Shown: positions 25,710 through 35,774, counted from the first letter of the stretch. The stretch: 53,267 nt of DNA from an uncultured Clostridia bacterium (GCA_910579745.1 CAJTVH010000018.1:1-53267), one strand, 5' to 3'. A program made the numbers and translations. Notes: generated by a model from the sequence alone, not told the origin.

Positions 25710-26618
25710 ATGGTATACACAGTAACTCTTAACCCGTCTATTGATTATGTTATGTACCTTAATAATTTTCAAGAAAATAAAATTAATAGAGCTAATAAAG
25801 AGGTATATTATCCAGGAGGAAAAGGAATTAATGTTTCTATTGTACTTAAAAACCTTGGAATTAAAAATAAAGCTCTTGGGTTTATTTCCGGTTTTTGTGG
25901 TCTTGAAATTAGAAAAATACTAAATAAGTTAGGCTGTGAAAATAATTTTATTGAGACAAATAATGGTTGTTCAAGAATTAATGTTAAAATACGAACAACA
26001 GATGGAGAAACTGATATTAATGGGCAAGGTCCTTTTATCGAAAACAAATATATTGAGAATTTTTTCACTCTTTTAGAACAAATTCGTGATAATGATTATA
26101 TAGTTCTTGCTGGTTCCGTTCCTAAAACATTTCCTAAAAATATTTATGAGAATATTCTTAAAAAATTTGTTGGAAAAAATATTAATGTGGTTATTGACGC
26201 TACAGGAGAACTTCTTTTAAAAACGCTTAAATATCAGCCTTTTTTAGTTAAACCCAATCATATTGAACTTGGTGAGGTTTTTAAAAAAAGTATTTCTGAT
26301 AAAAATAACGCTATATTTTATGCCAAAAAGCTTCAAGAGATGGGCGCTAAAAATGTTATTGTTTCATTAGCTGAAAATGGCGCTGTTATGGTTGCTGAAA
26401 ATAAAAAATGTTATGAACTTAACGCTCCAAAAGGAAAATTGGTCAATTCTGTTGGAGCGGGAGATTCAATGGTTGCGGGATTTATATCAGGATTTATTGA
26501 AACATCGAATTATGAAAAAGCTTTTAAAAAAGCAGTAGCGTCCGGAAGCGCCTCCGCTTTTAAAAATTGGCTCGCGGAAAAGGAAGACATTGATAAATTA
26601 ATGAATAATTTCTTATAA
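25710..26618 (+). CDS. fruK: PfkB family kinase, probable 1-phosphofructokinase
   Basis: This 302-residue ribokinase-fold sugar-phosphate kinase shows TVTLNPSIDYVMYL at the N-terminus, GGKGINVSIVLKNLG (sugar site, around 36-50), TDINGQGP, VKPNHIELGEVF and the catalytic/anion-hole NSVGAGDSMVAGF (around 249-260). This set fits the FruK/LacC branch that phosphorylates fructose 1-phosphate or tagatose 6-phosphate. No PTS or repressor gene adjoins, so the substrate is inferred and the symbol is tentative. ATG 25710 is preceded by GAGGTGAG; a GTG nine bases upstream falls inside that site. Confidence 0.8.
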   Translation: MVYTVTLNPSIDYVMYLNNFQENKINRANKEVYYPGGKGINVSIVLKNLGIKNKALGFISGFCGLEIRKILNKLGCENNFIETNNGCSRINVKIRTTDGETDINGQGPFIENKYIENFFTLLEQIRDNDYIVLAGSVPKTFPKNIYENILKKFVGKNINVVIDATGELLLKTLKYQPFLVKPNHIELGEVFKKSISDKNNAIFYAKKLQEMGAKNVIVSLAENGAVMVAENKKCYELNAPKGKLVNSVGAGDSMVAGFISGFIETSNYEKAFKKAVASGSASAFKNWLAEKEDIDKLMNNFL

Positions 26619-26728
26619 AAAGCATATATAATTACCTATCAAAAAATAATAATTCTAAACTTGTTAGGCTTTGTTTTATTATAGCAATCCAATTTAAAAA
26701 TATATAAAGATAGAAAAAACATTTTATT

Positions 26729-26790
26729 CAAAATTTATTTACGTTTTCAGTATTTAAGAATCAAAGCACTGAAAACGTAAATAAATTTTG
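26729..26790 (+). terminator. Long perfect hairpin after pfkB gene
   Basis: Two 23-base arms (26729-26751 and 26768-26790) are exact reverse complements around a 16-base loop. With minor mismatches the pairing extends to about 35 bases, and TTTTTTTG follows at about 26801. It is longer than typical terminators and may be a small mobile or repeat element doubling as one. Confidence 0.55.
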
Positions 26791-26976
26791 AGTAAAATAA
26801 TTTTTTTGTTTATTTTGTTTGTATATTATATCCATTTTTTAAACAAGATTAGTACTATACACTGAAATTAAAAAGCTAACTTCATAATCACCAGATAATA
26901 TTTATTATTATTTTACTATACCTAAAACAATAACGGAAAAAATTTTTAGTATACGGACATCATCTTACAATATAAA

Positions 26977-27018
26977 AAATGTCGGAAATACCCGCCAATA
27001 CAGGTTTTTCCGACATTT
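26977..27018 (-). terminator. Terminator after the GHL10 gene
   Basis: The arms aaatgtcggaaa (26977-26988) and tttccgacattt (27007-27018) are exact complements. On the minus strand the stem is followed by TTTTATATTG, so it ends the 27073-28791 transcript. Confidence 0.8.
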
Positions 27019-27072
27019 AAAAACTTCCAAATATATAATAAAAATCACATAAAATTTTAGTGTAAAACTTTA

Positions 27073-28791
27073 CTAATTTTGATTTGTGGTTATAGTAACC
27101 GTTCTTGAATCGTTATCCCATATAACCTCGGCGTCAAATACCTCCGATACCGCGCGTAAAGGTACAAGAGTCCTTGCTCCAATAATCTTAGGAGCCACAT
27201 CAAGAATAATAGTATTATCCTTTCCACCTTCATTTACAAAAATATGTTTACTTCCAATTTTCATGGTTATTTCAGTCTCATCACATACGGCAACAATATT
27301 TTCCGTCTCTGAAAACCAGTCAACAGTAGCCCCCAAAGCCTCAAAAATAGCTCTCATAGGAACAAGAGTCCTTGAATTCTCAATAATTGGCTTCTGGTCA
27401 AATTCTATTTCGTCACCGTCAATAATAACTTTAATATCATTTCTATTCAAATTTACATCAGTATCATTTACTTCGTTTTCACTCTTATCTCTTGAGTATT
27501 GAGCGATAATTTTATTTTTCAGTTCAGGAGTCTTTTTTACACTGTTATAAGCAAAATGTATCTCACCTTTTATAATATCGTTAGCGTCGTTCATTTCCAT
27601 CTGTTTCTGTATCTCATTACCGTTGTAAAAAGGATTTGAAGAGCTAACCCCAACTGTTTTATAATCCGCCATACCTATATAAAGTTTTGTCGTACTGTTT
27701 TTAACAACTTCGCACCACCAGTCGGATAAAATTTTATAGTCAGAACCTTTTTGTCCTACACTCCAATATATTTGAGGAGCGATATAATCAATCCAGCCCT
27801 CGGAGGCCCATTTTCTTGTATCAGCGTAAACACGGCTATATGACTCGCTTCCCGTAGTATCGCTTCCTAATGGATTTGACGACTTATTAGCCCATATCCC
27901 TGACGGGCTTACCCCAAACTGAACAGTATTATCAGCCTCATGTATTTTAGTACTCATTTCTTTAATTAAAGAATCTATATTATTTCTTCGCCAATCATCT
28001 TTTGAGGAAAATTTCGAACCATATTTTATAAAATCAGCATCGTCGTCAAAATCCGTACCCGGATAAAAATAATCATCAATATGTATTCCATCAACGTCAT
28101 AATTTTCCACAATCTCGACAGCGCCTTCCGTGATAAGCTGTCTTACTTCTGGCAAAGACGGATTGAGATAATAGCTTTCATCATTCTTTGAATCAGTGTA
28201 TTTAACGACATAATCAGGATAGCTTTTTAAAACATTGTTTTCAGCGGCCTCCGATAAAACGTCAGCACCTTTTTTCACAGCCCCTGTCACACGAAAAGGA
28301 TTTATCCACGCGTGAAGCTCCATCCCCCTTTTATGCGCCTCCGAAACCCAAAATTCAAGAGGGTCAAAATTATTGTCAGGCGCCACCCCCTCTTTACCTG
28401 AAAGCCATTTGCTCCATGGGAATATACTTGATTTGTAAAGAGCGTCTGCGGTAGGTCTTACCTGTAAAATGACAGCGTTAAAACCCATTTTATCACAATC
28501 ATCAAGTATTTCCAAAGCGGATTTTCTAAGCTTCTCGGAATCTGTTCCCACACAATTGACGCTTGGATAGTCAATATTATATACCGATGAAACCCAAATA
28601 CCTCTAAATTTTTCTTTCGTTCCCGATTGTCCATTATAAATATCGGCGTCGTCAATATATACATTTCCCGATTTATTATCTAAATCCATATTATCTTTAT
28701 TATTATTGGCGGAACATAGCGTTACTCCAAAAACAACGGACACGCATAAAACAAATATAAAAATTTTGGAAAGAATCCTGTATTTTTTCAT
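27073..28791 (-). CDS. Secreted GHL10-type glycoside hydrolase-like protein with copper-amine-oxidase-type stalk domain
   Basis: This 572-residue protein has a signal peptide (hydrophobic 9-25, likely cleavage after the ALCSA-like LCSANN region). A GHL10/DUF187 TIM-barrel follows at about 62-375: FRGIWVSSVYNIDYPS, VILQVRPTADALY, HAWINPFRVT, DGIHIDDYFYPG, GVSPSGIW and DYIAPQIYWSVG. The C-terminal ~110 residues form a copper-amine-oxidase N-domain-like module with the repeats SRTLVPMRAIFEALGATVDW and ARTLVPLRAVSEVFDAEVIW. GHL10 proteins are predicted surface glycoside hydrolases, and a YngK relative has been tied to peptidoglycan or glycan cleavage; the substrate here is unknown. The C-terminal module is shared with the amidase at 38537. 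Confidence 0.9.
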   Translation of the reverse strand: MKKYRILSKIFIFVLCVSVVFGVTLCSANNNKDNMDLDNKSGNVYIDDADIYNGQSGTKEKFRGIWVSSVYNIDYPSVNCVGTDSEKLRKSALEILDDCDKMGFNAVILQVRPTADALYKSSIFPWSKWLSGKEGVAPDNNFDPLEFWVSEAHKRGMELHAWINPFRVTGAVKKGADVLSEAAENNVLKSYPDYVVKYTDSKNDESYYLNPSLPEVRQLITEGAVEIVENYDVDGIHIDDYFYPGTDFDDDADFIKYGSKFSSKDDWRRNNIDSLIKEMSTKIHEADNTVQFGVSPSGIWANKSSNPLGSDTTGSESYSRVYADTRKWASEGWIDYIAPQIYWSVGQKGSDYKILSDWWCEVVKNSTTKLYIGMADYKTVGVSSSNPFYNGNEIQKQMEMNDANDIIKGEIHFAYNSVKKTPELKNKIIAQYSRDKSENEVNDTDVNLNRNDIKVIIDGDEIEFDQKPIIENSRTLVPMRAIFEALGATVDWFSETENIVAVCDETEITMKIGSKHIFVNEGGKDNTIILDVAPKIIGARTLVPLRAVSEVFDAEVIWDNDSRTVTITTNQN

Positions 28792-28905
28792 AAATTTAAT
28801 TCACCTTTCTTCCATAAAACCTCATTCTAAATTATAGTATTTAATATTTCACTTTTTTAATATTACAAAACAACACCTTAACAATATATACGTAAAAACA
28901 GTCTT

Positions 28906-30330
28906 CTATTCTTTATATTTTTCTAATTTATAATAATTAAAATTTTTAGTTAAAATAGCATTAAATTCAATTTTTCCTCCGAATTTTTCCTCAATAAGTT
29001 TATATTCGTTATTTTTACCTTTAAAAATATCAATTATTTTTTTGCTTGACTCAAGAACAACCTTTTTATAAATAGTTGAAGCGAAAATTGATGATATTTC
29101 ATCTTTTATTTTATCAGCGATAAAATACTCATTAAAAATAAAACCATTTCCGTTACAAGCGGGACATCTACAAGTAAGCGCTTTTGAGAGTGGTTGCCTT
29201 ACTTTTTTCCTCGTAAGTTGCATAAGTCCAAGTTCTGTCATTCCCACAACAGTAACACCTACTCTGTCTTTCTTTACCTCATTTTTAAGAATTTCCGTTA
29301 TTTTTTCTGTATCCTCTGAACACATCATATCTATAAAATCAATAATGATTATACCGGATAAATTTTTTAGCCGTAGCTGCTTTGCGATTTCTTTAGCTGC
29401 CTCAGAGTTTGTTTTAAAAACAGTATTTCTATGATTTCCGCCAGAATATTTTCCCGTATTTACATCAATAACAGTACAAGCCTCCGCGTAATCAATTACA
29501 ATAAAACCTCCGCATTTAAGCCATACTTTGTTATAAAGAGCTTTCTCAATCTGTTTTCGGGCAAAAAAATTATCAAATATAGGCACGGTTCCATCATAAA
29601 AAATAACTTTTCCTTTTCCCGAATAGTTAGAAATAAAATTATTGTACTCAGAAATATCATTTATAACAATCTCGTCTGTATCATCCTTTAATAAATCCCG
29701 CATAACTTTTTCAGTCTCGTTTTCGGCTCTGTAAATTTCAGCGGGCGCTTTAGTGTAAATACCCGTTTTAACCACATTCTTATATTTCTCAATAAGCTCT
29801 TCCGCCTCATCATAAATAATGTTTTCATCTGTTTTCACGCAGTTGGTTCGCATAATAACGCCAAGTTCTTCCGAACTTAACGAAATAATCTTGTTTCCCA
29901 GAGATAAAAGCCTGTCTCTTTCCTCCTCGTTATCAATCTTTTTGGATATACTAACGCCTTTATCATTAAAAAGAAGAACAATGTATTTTCCAGAAAAAGT
30001 AATCATACTGCTTACAACAGGACGTTTCTCTTCCGTTCCCTCTTTAACAACCTGCACAATTATTTCCTGTCCGCATTTTATTTTTAACTTATTATTATCA
30101 AAAATATTCCTTTCTTTCTTATCCGTAATATGCAAAAATGTATCACCAAAATCTCCAATGTCAATAAAAGCGAACTGACTAGGTAAAATCTTTTTTATAA
30201 TTCCAATATAAATACTTCCAACTGTAAAGGCCTTATTTTTTTCCTCAATAATAAGTTCAATAAGCTCGCCGTTTTCCATAACGGCAGTACGAAAAAACTC
30301 AGATAGACAGTCAACAAGAATCTTTCTCAA
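28906..30330 (-). CDS. rng: Ribonuclease G/E family protein
   Basis: This 474-residue endoribonuclease of the RNase E/G family processes rRNA and mRNA. It has an S1-like N-domain (VGSIYIGIIKKILPSQFAFIDIGDFGDTFLHITD, 37-70), a DNase I-like active site with the metal-binding Asp residues in CTVIDVNTGKYSG (around 285) and IIIDFIDM (around 329), and the zinc-link CRCPACNGNG (around 392), all intact. It starts at TTG 30330 after TTTGGAGGTG. It lies 21 bases after the TIGR03936 gene, and this trio is a conserved clostridial arrangement. Usually rplU-rpmA follow; here they do not. Confidence 0.94.
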   Translation of the reverse strand: MRKILVDCLSEFFRTAVMENGELIELIIEEKNKAFTVGSIYIGIIKKILPSQFAFIDIGDFGDTFLHITDKKERNIFDNNKLKIKCGQEIIVQVVKEGTEEKRPVVSSMITFSGKYIVLLFNDKGVSISKKIDNEEERDRLLSLGNKIISLSSEELGVIMRTNCVKTDENIIYDEAEELIEKYKNVVKTGIYTKAPAEIYRAENETEKVMRDLLKDDTDEIVINDISEYNNFISNYSGKGKVIFYDGTVPIFDNFFARKQIEKALYNKVWLKCGGFIVIDYAEACTVIDVNTGKYSGGNHRNTVFKTNSEAAKEIAKQLRLKNLSGIIIIDFIDMMCSEDTEKITEILKNEVKKDRVGVTVVGMTELGLMQLTRKKVRQPLSKALTCRCPACNGNGFIFNEYFIADKIKDEISSIFASTIYKKVVLESSKKIIDIFKGKNNEYKLIEEKFGGKIEFNAILTKNFNYYKLEKYKE

Positions 30331-30351
30331 AAAAACACCTCCAAAAAAATA

Positions 30352-31023
30352 TTACAACGGCAAAAATCTGCCGTTATCATTTTTGAAAAGTTCAATTCTT
30401 TTATACTTAACTTTTAAAAACTCATATTCTTTGCCCATATATTTATAAATATATTTAACGAGAAGTTCTGGTTTAAGATTTCTTTGACTTCCAGCTGAAA
30501 TAATAGTTCTAAAAGCTGTAAATTTATCGTTTGAAATTTCTTCAATAGAAAATATGTCCGGTTTAATGTCCGCGACTTTGGTCTTTCGTTTGCTTATTTT
30601 CTCAATCTCAAAACTATTCTGTAAAAACATATTTTTTATCATCTCAGAAAAATCAATAATTTTATCATCAAGTAAAATTTCATATAAAGCGGCCTCAAGA
30701 ACAGTGGCACAACTTCTGTCATCTTTTGTAAACTGTCTTACATCAAGAATTTGAATCCCTTCAGGCATAACATCATTAAGACTGCTCATTATTTTATTAG
30801 GAGATATTTCCCCATCAATTTCGATATCAAGATACTCTCCGACGCTTGCCATACCTAAAGGCAAAGGAATAGCGAAACCCATAAGCTGATGGGGATTAAA
30901 GCCTTTTGAGTATGAAACAGGAATTTCACCTCTCTTTATAGCTCTTTGAAAAACTTTTAGCAAATCAAGATGCCCTATAAAACGCATCTTTCCGACTTTA
31001 GAAAACTTAATTCTATACCTCAT
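30352..31023 (-). CDS. TIGR03936 family radical-SAM-associated protein (DUF2344)
   Basis: This 223-residue protein has the family's opening MRYRIKFSKVGKMRFIGHLDLLKVFQRAIKRGEIPVSYSKGFNPHQLMGFAIPLPLG. It has no iron-sulfur motif of its own. It is regularly encoded immediately after, or fused to, the TIGR03960 radical SAM protein, and probably works with it on an unknown RNA or ribosomal target. The ATG 31023 is eight bases after GGCGGAGG, which lies inside the end of the preceding gene. The two reading frames overlap by eleven bases, implying translational coupling. An upstream in-frame start at 31041 is unlikely because it precedes that site. Confidence 0.9.
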   Translation of the reverse strand: MRYRIKFSKVGKMRFIGHLDLLKVFQRAIKRGEIPVSYSKGFNPHQLMGFAIPLPLGMASVGEYLDIEIDGEISPNKIMSSLNDVMPEGIQILDVRQFTKDDRSCATVLEAALYEILLDDKIIDFSEMIKNMFLQNSFEIEKISKRKTKVADIKPDIFSIEEISNDKFTAFRTIISAGSQRNLKPELLVKYIYKYMGKEYEFLKVKYKRIELFKNDNGRFLPL

Positions 31024-32845
31024 AGCATACGCCTCCGCCAAAACTTTTCGCCCCGCACGCGGCGCACTCCGCGCGGCAGTTCAAAGTAATTTTTCCCTCA
31101 ATGGCTTTTTCCATCTCTTTTATCAAAAACTCTTTCGATACCCCTATTGAAATAAAATCCCAAGGAAGAATCTCATCATACTCTCTTTGTCTGTTGGCGT
31201 AAAAAGCCATATCAAGACCAACTTCCTTAAAAGCTTCCGTCCATATGTCATATTTAAACAAATCATTCCAGCCATCAAATTTGGCTCCCTTTTCCCACGC
31301 TCGCACAATAGCCTTTCCAACCCGCCTGTCCCCTCTCGCTAAAACACCTTCCATAGAACTTAGCTGGACCTCATGATAATTAAATTTAATCTGTTTTCTC
31401 TCCATACTTGTTTTAACAAGCTTTTGTTTAGCCATAAATTCTTTAAAAGTAGCCTGTGGAGCCCACTGAAAAGGAGTAAAAGGTTTAGGTACAAAGCATG
31501 ATGAGCTTACAACGACTAAAACCCCTCTGGTCCTCTTTTCTTTTGGCATTTCATAATATTTATCAACAATAGCGGAAGACAATTTAGCGATTCCGATAAG
31601 GTCGTCGTCCGTCTCCGTAGGTAGTCCAACCATAAAATATAGTTTAACCCTGTTCCAGCCGCCCTCAAAAGCGAGTCCACAGCCGTTTAATATTTCTTCT
31701 TCGGTAATGCCCTTGTTTATAACGTCTCTAAGACGTTGGGTTCCCGCTTCCGGAGCGAAAGTAAGACTTGACTTTCTTACCTCTTGAACTTTTTTCATAA
31801 GTTCGAGAGAAAACGCGTCAATCCTTAATGAAGGCAGAGAAATATTTATATTTTCCTTTGAAAATTTATCGACGAGCCCCTCGGCCAGCTTTTTAAAATC
31901 TCTGTAGTCTCCTGTACTGAGACTTGTAAGAGAAATTTCCTCATGCCCTGAGTATTTAACAAGATTATCTGCTTTATCAAGAAGATTTTCAGCACTTCTT
32001 TCTCTTACTGGACGGTATACATATCCCGCTTGACAAAACCGACAGCCTCTTATGCATCCTCTAAAAACTTCCATTGTGACTCTGTCATGAACAACCTCAA
32101 TAAGAGGAACAAGCTGTTTTTCAGGATAAAAAGATTTGTCAAGGTCATTTACGATAACTTTTCGTATTTTTCGTGGAGCGTCTTTATGATTGGGTTTAAA
32201 AGTCTTAATTTGCCCATTATCTTTATAGGTCACATCATAAAAACAAGGAACATAAATTCCCTCTACTCTTAAAGCCCTTTCAAGAAACTCTTTTTTTGTT
32301 CCGCCATTTTTCTTATTTTCTTTATATAAATCCATAAGTTCATCATAGCTCACTTCGCCCTCCCCTATATAAAACAAATCTATAATCTCAGCCAAAGGTT
32401 CGGGATTATAGGCGCATGGACCGCCGGCAATAATAATAGGATGTTCCTCTTTTCTATCTTTAGCCCAAATTGGAATACCCGCTAAATCAATCATATTTAT
32501 AACATTTGTAAAACTCATTTCATATTGCAGAGTAAATCCCAAAAAATCAAATTTATCAAGAGAATCTCCTGTTTCAAGGGCAAATAAAGGAATATTCTCC
32601 TCACGCATAATTTCTTCCATATCATACCATGGAGCGAAACATCTCTCGCAATACATATCGTTACGCCTGTTAAAAAAATAATATAAAATCTGTAACCCGA
32701 CATGACTCATTCCAACCTCATAAACATCAGGAAAGCAAAAGGCAAACCTTATATCCGCCTCTTCAGGATTTTTTTTAACCATATTAATCTCATTGCCAAT
32801 GTACCTCGCTGGTTTCTCAACCCTCAATAATATATCATCTCTCAT
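31013..32845 (-). CDS. TIGR03960 family B12-binding radical SAM protein
   Basis: This 610-residue radical SAM enzyme has an N-terminal cobalamin-binding-like region (about 25-180) and a radical SAM core with the 4Fe-4S motif in FRGCIRGCRFCQAGYVYRP (C-x3-C-x2-C near residues 260-270). A C-terminal cysteine-rich tail (NCRAECAACGAKSFGGGVC) follows. The overall length and the order of motifs, including GGPCAYNPEPLAEIIDLFYIGEGE, are those of the family. The reaction is unknown. It overlaps the TIGR03936 gene and precedes RNase G, suggesting an RNA-related task (inference). The ATG has GGAGG upstream, and 224 bases separate it from queA. Confidence 0.93.
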   Translation of the reverse strand: MRDDILLRVEKPARYIGNEINMVKKNPEEADIRFAFCFPDVYEVGMSHVGLQILYYFFNRRNDMYCERCFAPWYDMEEIMREENIPLFALETGDSLDKFDFLGFTLQYEMSFTNVINMIDLAGIPIWAKDRKEEHPIIIAGGPCAYNPEPLAEIIDLFYIGEGEVSYDELMDLYKENKKNGGTKKEFLERALRVEGIYVPCFYDVTYKDNGQIKTFKPNHKDAPRKIRKVIVNDLDKSFYPEKQLVPLIEVVHDRVTMEVFRGCIRGCRFCQAGYVYRPVRERSAENLLDKADNLVKYSGHEEISLTSLSTGDYRDFKKLAEGLVDKFSKENINISLPSLRIDAFSLELMKKVQEVRKSSLTFAPEAGTQRLRDVINKGITEEEILNGCGLAFEGGWNRVKLYFMVGLPTETDDDLIGIAKLSSAIVDKYYEMPKEKRTRGVLVVVSSSCFVPKPFTPFQWAPQATFKEFMAKQKLVKTSMERKQIKFNYHEVQLSSMEGVLARGDRRVGKAIVRAWEKGAKFDGWNDLFKYDIWTEAFKEVGLDMAFYANRQREYDEILPWDFISIGVSKEFLIKEMEKAIEGKITLNCRAECAACGAKSFGGGVCYEV

Positions 32846-33069
32846 TTAAAATCCTCCAAAAAACCCATAAAAACAAATAACAGTTCATAAATTATAAAGC
32901 AAAATAATCAACATAAATATTCTCTTTTAATAAATTATCTAGCCAATTACAATACAATTTATATCTATAAAAATCCACAAAATTTTTAACACTAAATAAT
33001 AAAAGGATTCCTTAATATAGCGCATTTTATTAAAAGTTCCATATTCATCCTTTTATTATATCTCTATAA

Positions 33070-34095
33070 TTAATCCGTTATAAACATAGCGTCGCCAAAA
33101 CTAAAAAACCTATATTTCTCACAAACCGCGGTTTTATAGGCGTTAAGTACATTTTCTCTTCCAGCCAAAGCTGAAACAAGCATAATAAGAGTAGATTCCG
33201 GTAAATGAAAATTCGTTATAAGAGAATCAACGATTTTAAATTTATAACCCGGATAAATAAAAATATCCGTCCATCCACAGCCATCTTTGATAAATCCATT
33301 TTCATCAGCCACAGACTCAAGAGTTCTTGTGCTTGTAGTTCCGACGGAAATAATTTTCCCTCCATTTTGCCTTGTCTCATTAATAATATCAGCTTGCTCT
33401 CTCTCAATATGATAAAACTCAGAATGCATTTTGTGGTCAAGAATATTGTCGGTTTTTACAGGTCTAAAAGTTCCGAGTCCAACATGTAAAGTAACTGTGG
33501 CGATTTTAGCCCCCTTTTCTTTTATAGCGTCTAAAAGCTCCGGAGTAAAATGAAGACCCGCCGTAGGAGCCGCGGCCGATCCGTCATTTTTAGCGTAAAC
33601 TGTTTGATACATATTTTTATCCTCAAGTTTTTCGGTAATATAAGGCGGTAATGGCATTTGTCCAAGCTTATCAAGAATTTCCTCAAAAATTCCGTCATAC
33701 TCAAATCTAACAATTCTATTGCCCTCCGACACAATATTTGTAATTTCAGCGGTAAGAAGCCCTCCCCCAAAAATAATCCTGTCGCCAATCTTTGCCTTTC
33801 TTCCAGGCTTAACCAGTGTTTCCCAAAAATCCCTGTCAATTCTTTTAAGGAGTAAAATCTCAACTTTCGCCCCCGTTTCTCTTTCCCCAATAAGCCTTGC
33901 CGGAAGTACCTTTGTATCATTAATAACAATACAGTCCAACGGATTTATATATTTTAAAATGTCTCTAAAAATTTTATGCTCAATTTCACCCGTTTTTTTA
34001 TTAAGAACTAAAAGTTTAGCGGTGTCTCTATCTTTGAGAGGAGTTTGAGCGATATATTCATTTGGCAAATCAAAATAAAAATCTTTCTTATCCAT
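33070..34095 (-). CDS. queA: S-adenosylmethionine:tRNA ribosyltransferase-isomerase
   Basis: This 341-residue enzyme transfers the ribose of SAM to preQ1 in tRNA to make epoxyqueuosine. Hallmarks are FYFDLPNEYIAQTPLKDRDTAKLLVL at the N-terminus, INDTKVLPARLIGE, AAPTAGLHFTPELL, VTLHVGLGTFRPV, TTSTRTLES and the C-terminal NFHLPESTLIMLVSALAG. The length is normal. Tgt and other queuosine genes are not in the window. The ATG follows GGAAAGG, and it is 71 bases downstream of the SpoIID/LytB gene. Confidence 0.97.
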   Translation of the reverse strand: MDKKDFYFDLPNEYIAQTPLKDRDTAKLLVLNKKTGEIEHKIFRDILKYINPLDCIVINDTKVLPARLIGERETGAKVEILLLKRIDRDFWETLVKPGRKAKIGDRIIFGGGLLTAEITNIVSEGNRIVRFEYDGIFEEILDKLGQMPLPPYITEKLEDKNMYQTVYAKNDGSAAAPTAGLHFTPELLDAIKEKGAKIATVTLHVGLGTFRPVKTDNILDHKMHSEFYHIEREQADIINETRQNGGKIISVGTTSTRTLESVADENGFIKDGCGWTDIFIYPGYKFKIVDSLITNFHLPESTLIMLVSALAGRENVLNAYKTAVCEKYRFFSFGDAMFITD

Positions 34096-34166
34096 AATAA
34101 ACCTTTCCTTATGAAAATAATTGTTTTATACTAAAAAACATCTGAAAATTATGTAGATACCCATAC

Positions 34167-35774
34167 TCAATTATTAAATTTTTTAACTTCTATTCCTGTA
34201 TAATAATGACTTAATATATCAATATAACTCATTCCGTTTTCAGCGAGAGATTTAGCTCCCATCTGACTCATGCCAACACCGTGCCCCATGCCTTTTCCAT
34301 AAAACACAACATCACCTGATACGGTTTCGATTTTATTTTTAGCTTTTTCGGATATAATATTCCGTTCCGTTTTATCATATATTTTTGTTTGTTCATAGCC
34401 AAGCACTGTAACTTTATCAAGATTTAAAAAATCAAGATTATTTTTATCTCTGCTCAATGTTTTAATATTTAAAAGCTCTGTTTGCTTTTCACCGTCTTTT
34501 CCTAAAACATAAGTTTTAACATTTTGAGAAACTTCCTTTTTCCCTGAAAACTGAAAAGCGCTGTCCATAGAAAAATTACGGCTTAAAAGTGCCCCATCCC
34601 TTGACTTTGAAAAAAACGTTCTTATTTTCTCACCCTCAAGAGTCATATTTCCCTTATCACCTTCTATAATAAGAGAATTTACTCGCCCGAACTCATCCTC
34701 TGAGCCAATATATACTTTAACAACATTTCCTATATTTTCACCGTTAGCGACGGAAATTTCCGCAATTTCAGAAAAAGAAAATACTCTTGTCCAAATTTTG
34801 GATTCTGTTTCATCAGAATCCAAAACAGCTTTTAAATAAGGAATCTCCGTTCCCCATACATCTTTCGCGTTAGCGGTGTTTCCACCGCTTGAAGAAAAAT
34901 AATTTCCCTCGATAACCTCTCCATTATAATATACCACTACTCCCCTTGTCTCATCAACAGCCAAGGTAGTTTCCTCTTTTTCAGCCAAAACTCCTCCATA
35001 AACTTGACAATGGGAAGAATCGCATACATCGTAATAATCATTTGAGTGTTTACCTCTCTCAGAACTTAGAGCGAAGCATCTCGCGGCTACAGCCTGCGCC
35101 TTTAAAGCCTCTTTATGCCATTCATTTGACATTTCGCAAGGAACAACGCCATATAAATATTCGTCAAAAGATAATATATTAATAACATCGAATACCCCTC
35201 CGCTTTTTCTAAACTCAAGGCATCCTCTATATTCCTTTCCCTCAATATTAACGGTTAAGCCGTCTCCATCCTTAACACAGGCGAAATAATCAGAGCTGTC
35301 TAAAATCACGCATGGAGTGTTTCCGTCAGATAAAACAATTAGATTTTCTTTGCTTTTAACAATTTCCACATTTTTTTTAAATTTGTTTTTAGCCAAAGAA
35401 GCGTCTTTTTCCGAAGAATACCCTCCAAAATACACTTTCCAGCAATCCTCGTCAATTAAAACTGGTATTCCGTTTTCAGATGAGTTTAATTTAGCCTCTT
35501 TAAAAGATTTATAAGTATCATCTGATGAAATATAATAATTCATTCCAGAAGTAACCGAAAAATCATTTCCCAATATACTTTCAGAACCATAAAACAAATC
35601 ATTCTTAATAATACCGAAATATAACGATGAATTTGAAATACTCACATTAGAAGTATGGTAAAATTTTGAAGTCAGTCCAACTTTTATAATATCCTCCTCC
35701 TGAACACAAAACACTGTACTATAAAAGCAAAAAATACCAATAAAACCAATTATAAAAAAACTCAATTTTCTCAT
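34167..35774 (-). CDS. SpoIID/LytB domain protein
   Basis: This exported 535-residue protein has an N-terminal hydrophobic signal or anchor (about 3-23) and a SPOR-like segment (WKVYFGGYSSEKDASLAKNKF, about 110-130). A SpoIID/LytB domain follows from YRGCLEFRK to the end, with VNILSFDEYLYGVVPCEMSNEWHKEALKAQAVAARCFAL and the conserved C-terminus GHGVGMSQMGAKSLAENG. SpoIID cleaves glycan strands during engulfment, while B. subtilis LytB modulates amidase LytC. The length exceeds SpoIID (about 340), so a LytB-type role is more likely. It lies 24 bases after the GGDEF/EAL gene and in the same operon as an amidase. I start at ATG 35774, which GGAGAG precedes; 35792 is an alternative. Confidence 0.9.
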   Translation of the reverse strand: MRKLSFFIIGFIGIFCFYSTVFCVQEEDIIKVGLTSKFYHTSNVSISNSSLYFGIIKNDLFYGSESILGNDFSVTSGMNYYISSDDTYKSFKEAKLNSSENGIPVLIDEDCWKVYFGGYSSEKDASLAKNKFKKNVEIVKSKENLIVLSDGNTPCVILDSSDYFACVKDGDGLTVNIEGKEYRGCLEFRKSGGVFDVINILSFDEYLYGVVPCEMSNEWHKEALKAQAVAARCFALSSERGKHSNDYYDVCDSSHCQVYGGVLAEKEETTLAVDETRGVVVYYNGEVIEGNYFSSSGGNTANAKDVWGTEIPYLKAVLDSDETESKIWTRVFSFSEIAEISVANGENIGNVVKVYIGSEDEFGRVNSLIIEGDKGNMTLEGEKIRTFFSKSRDGALLSRNFSMDSAFQFSGKKEVSQNVKTYVLGKDGEKQTELLNIKTLSRDKNNLDFLNLDKVTVLGYEQTKIYDKTERNIISEKAKNKIETVSGDVVFYGKGMGHGVGMSQMGAKSLAENGMSYIDILSHYYTGIEVKKFNN

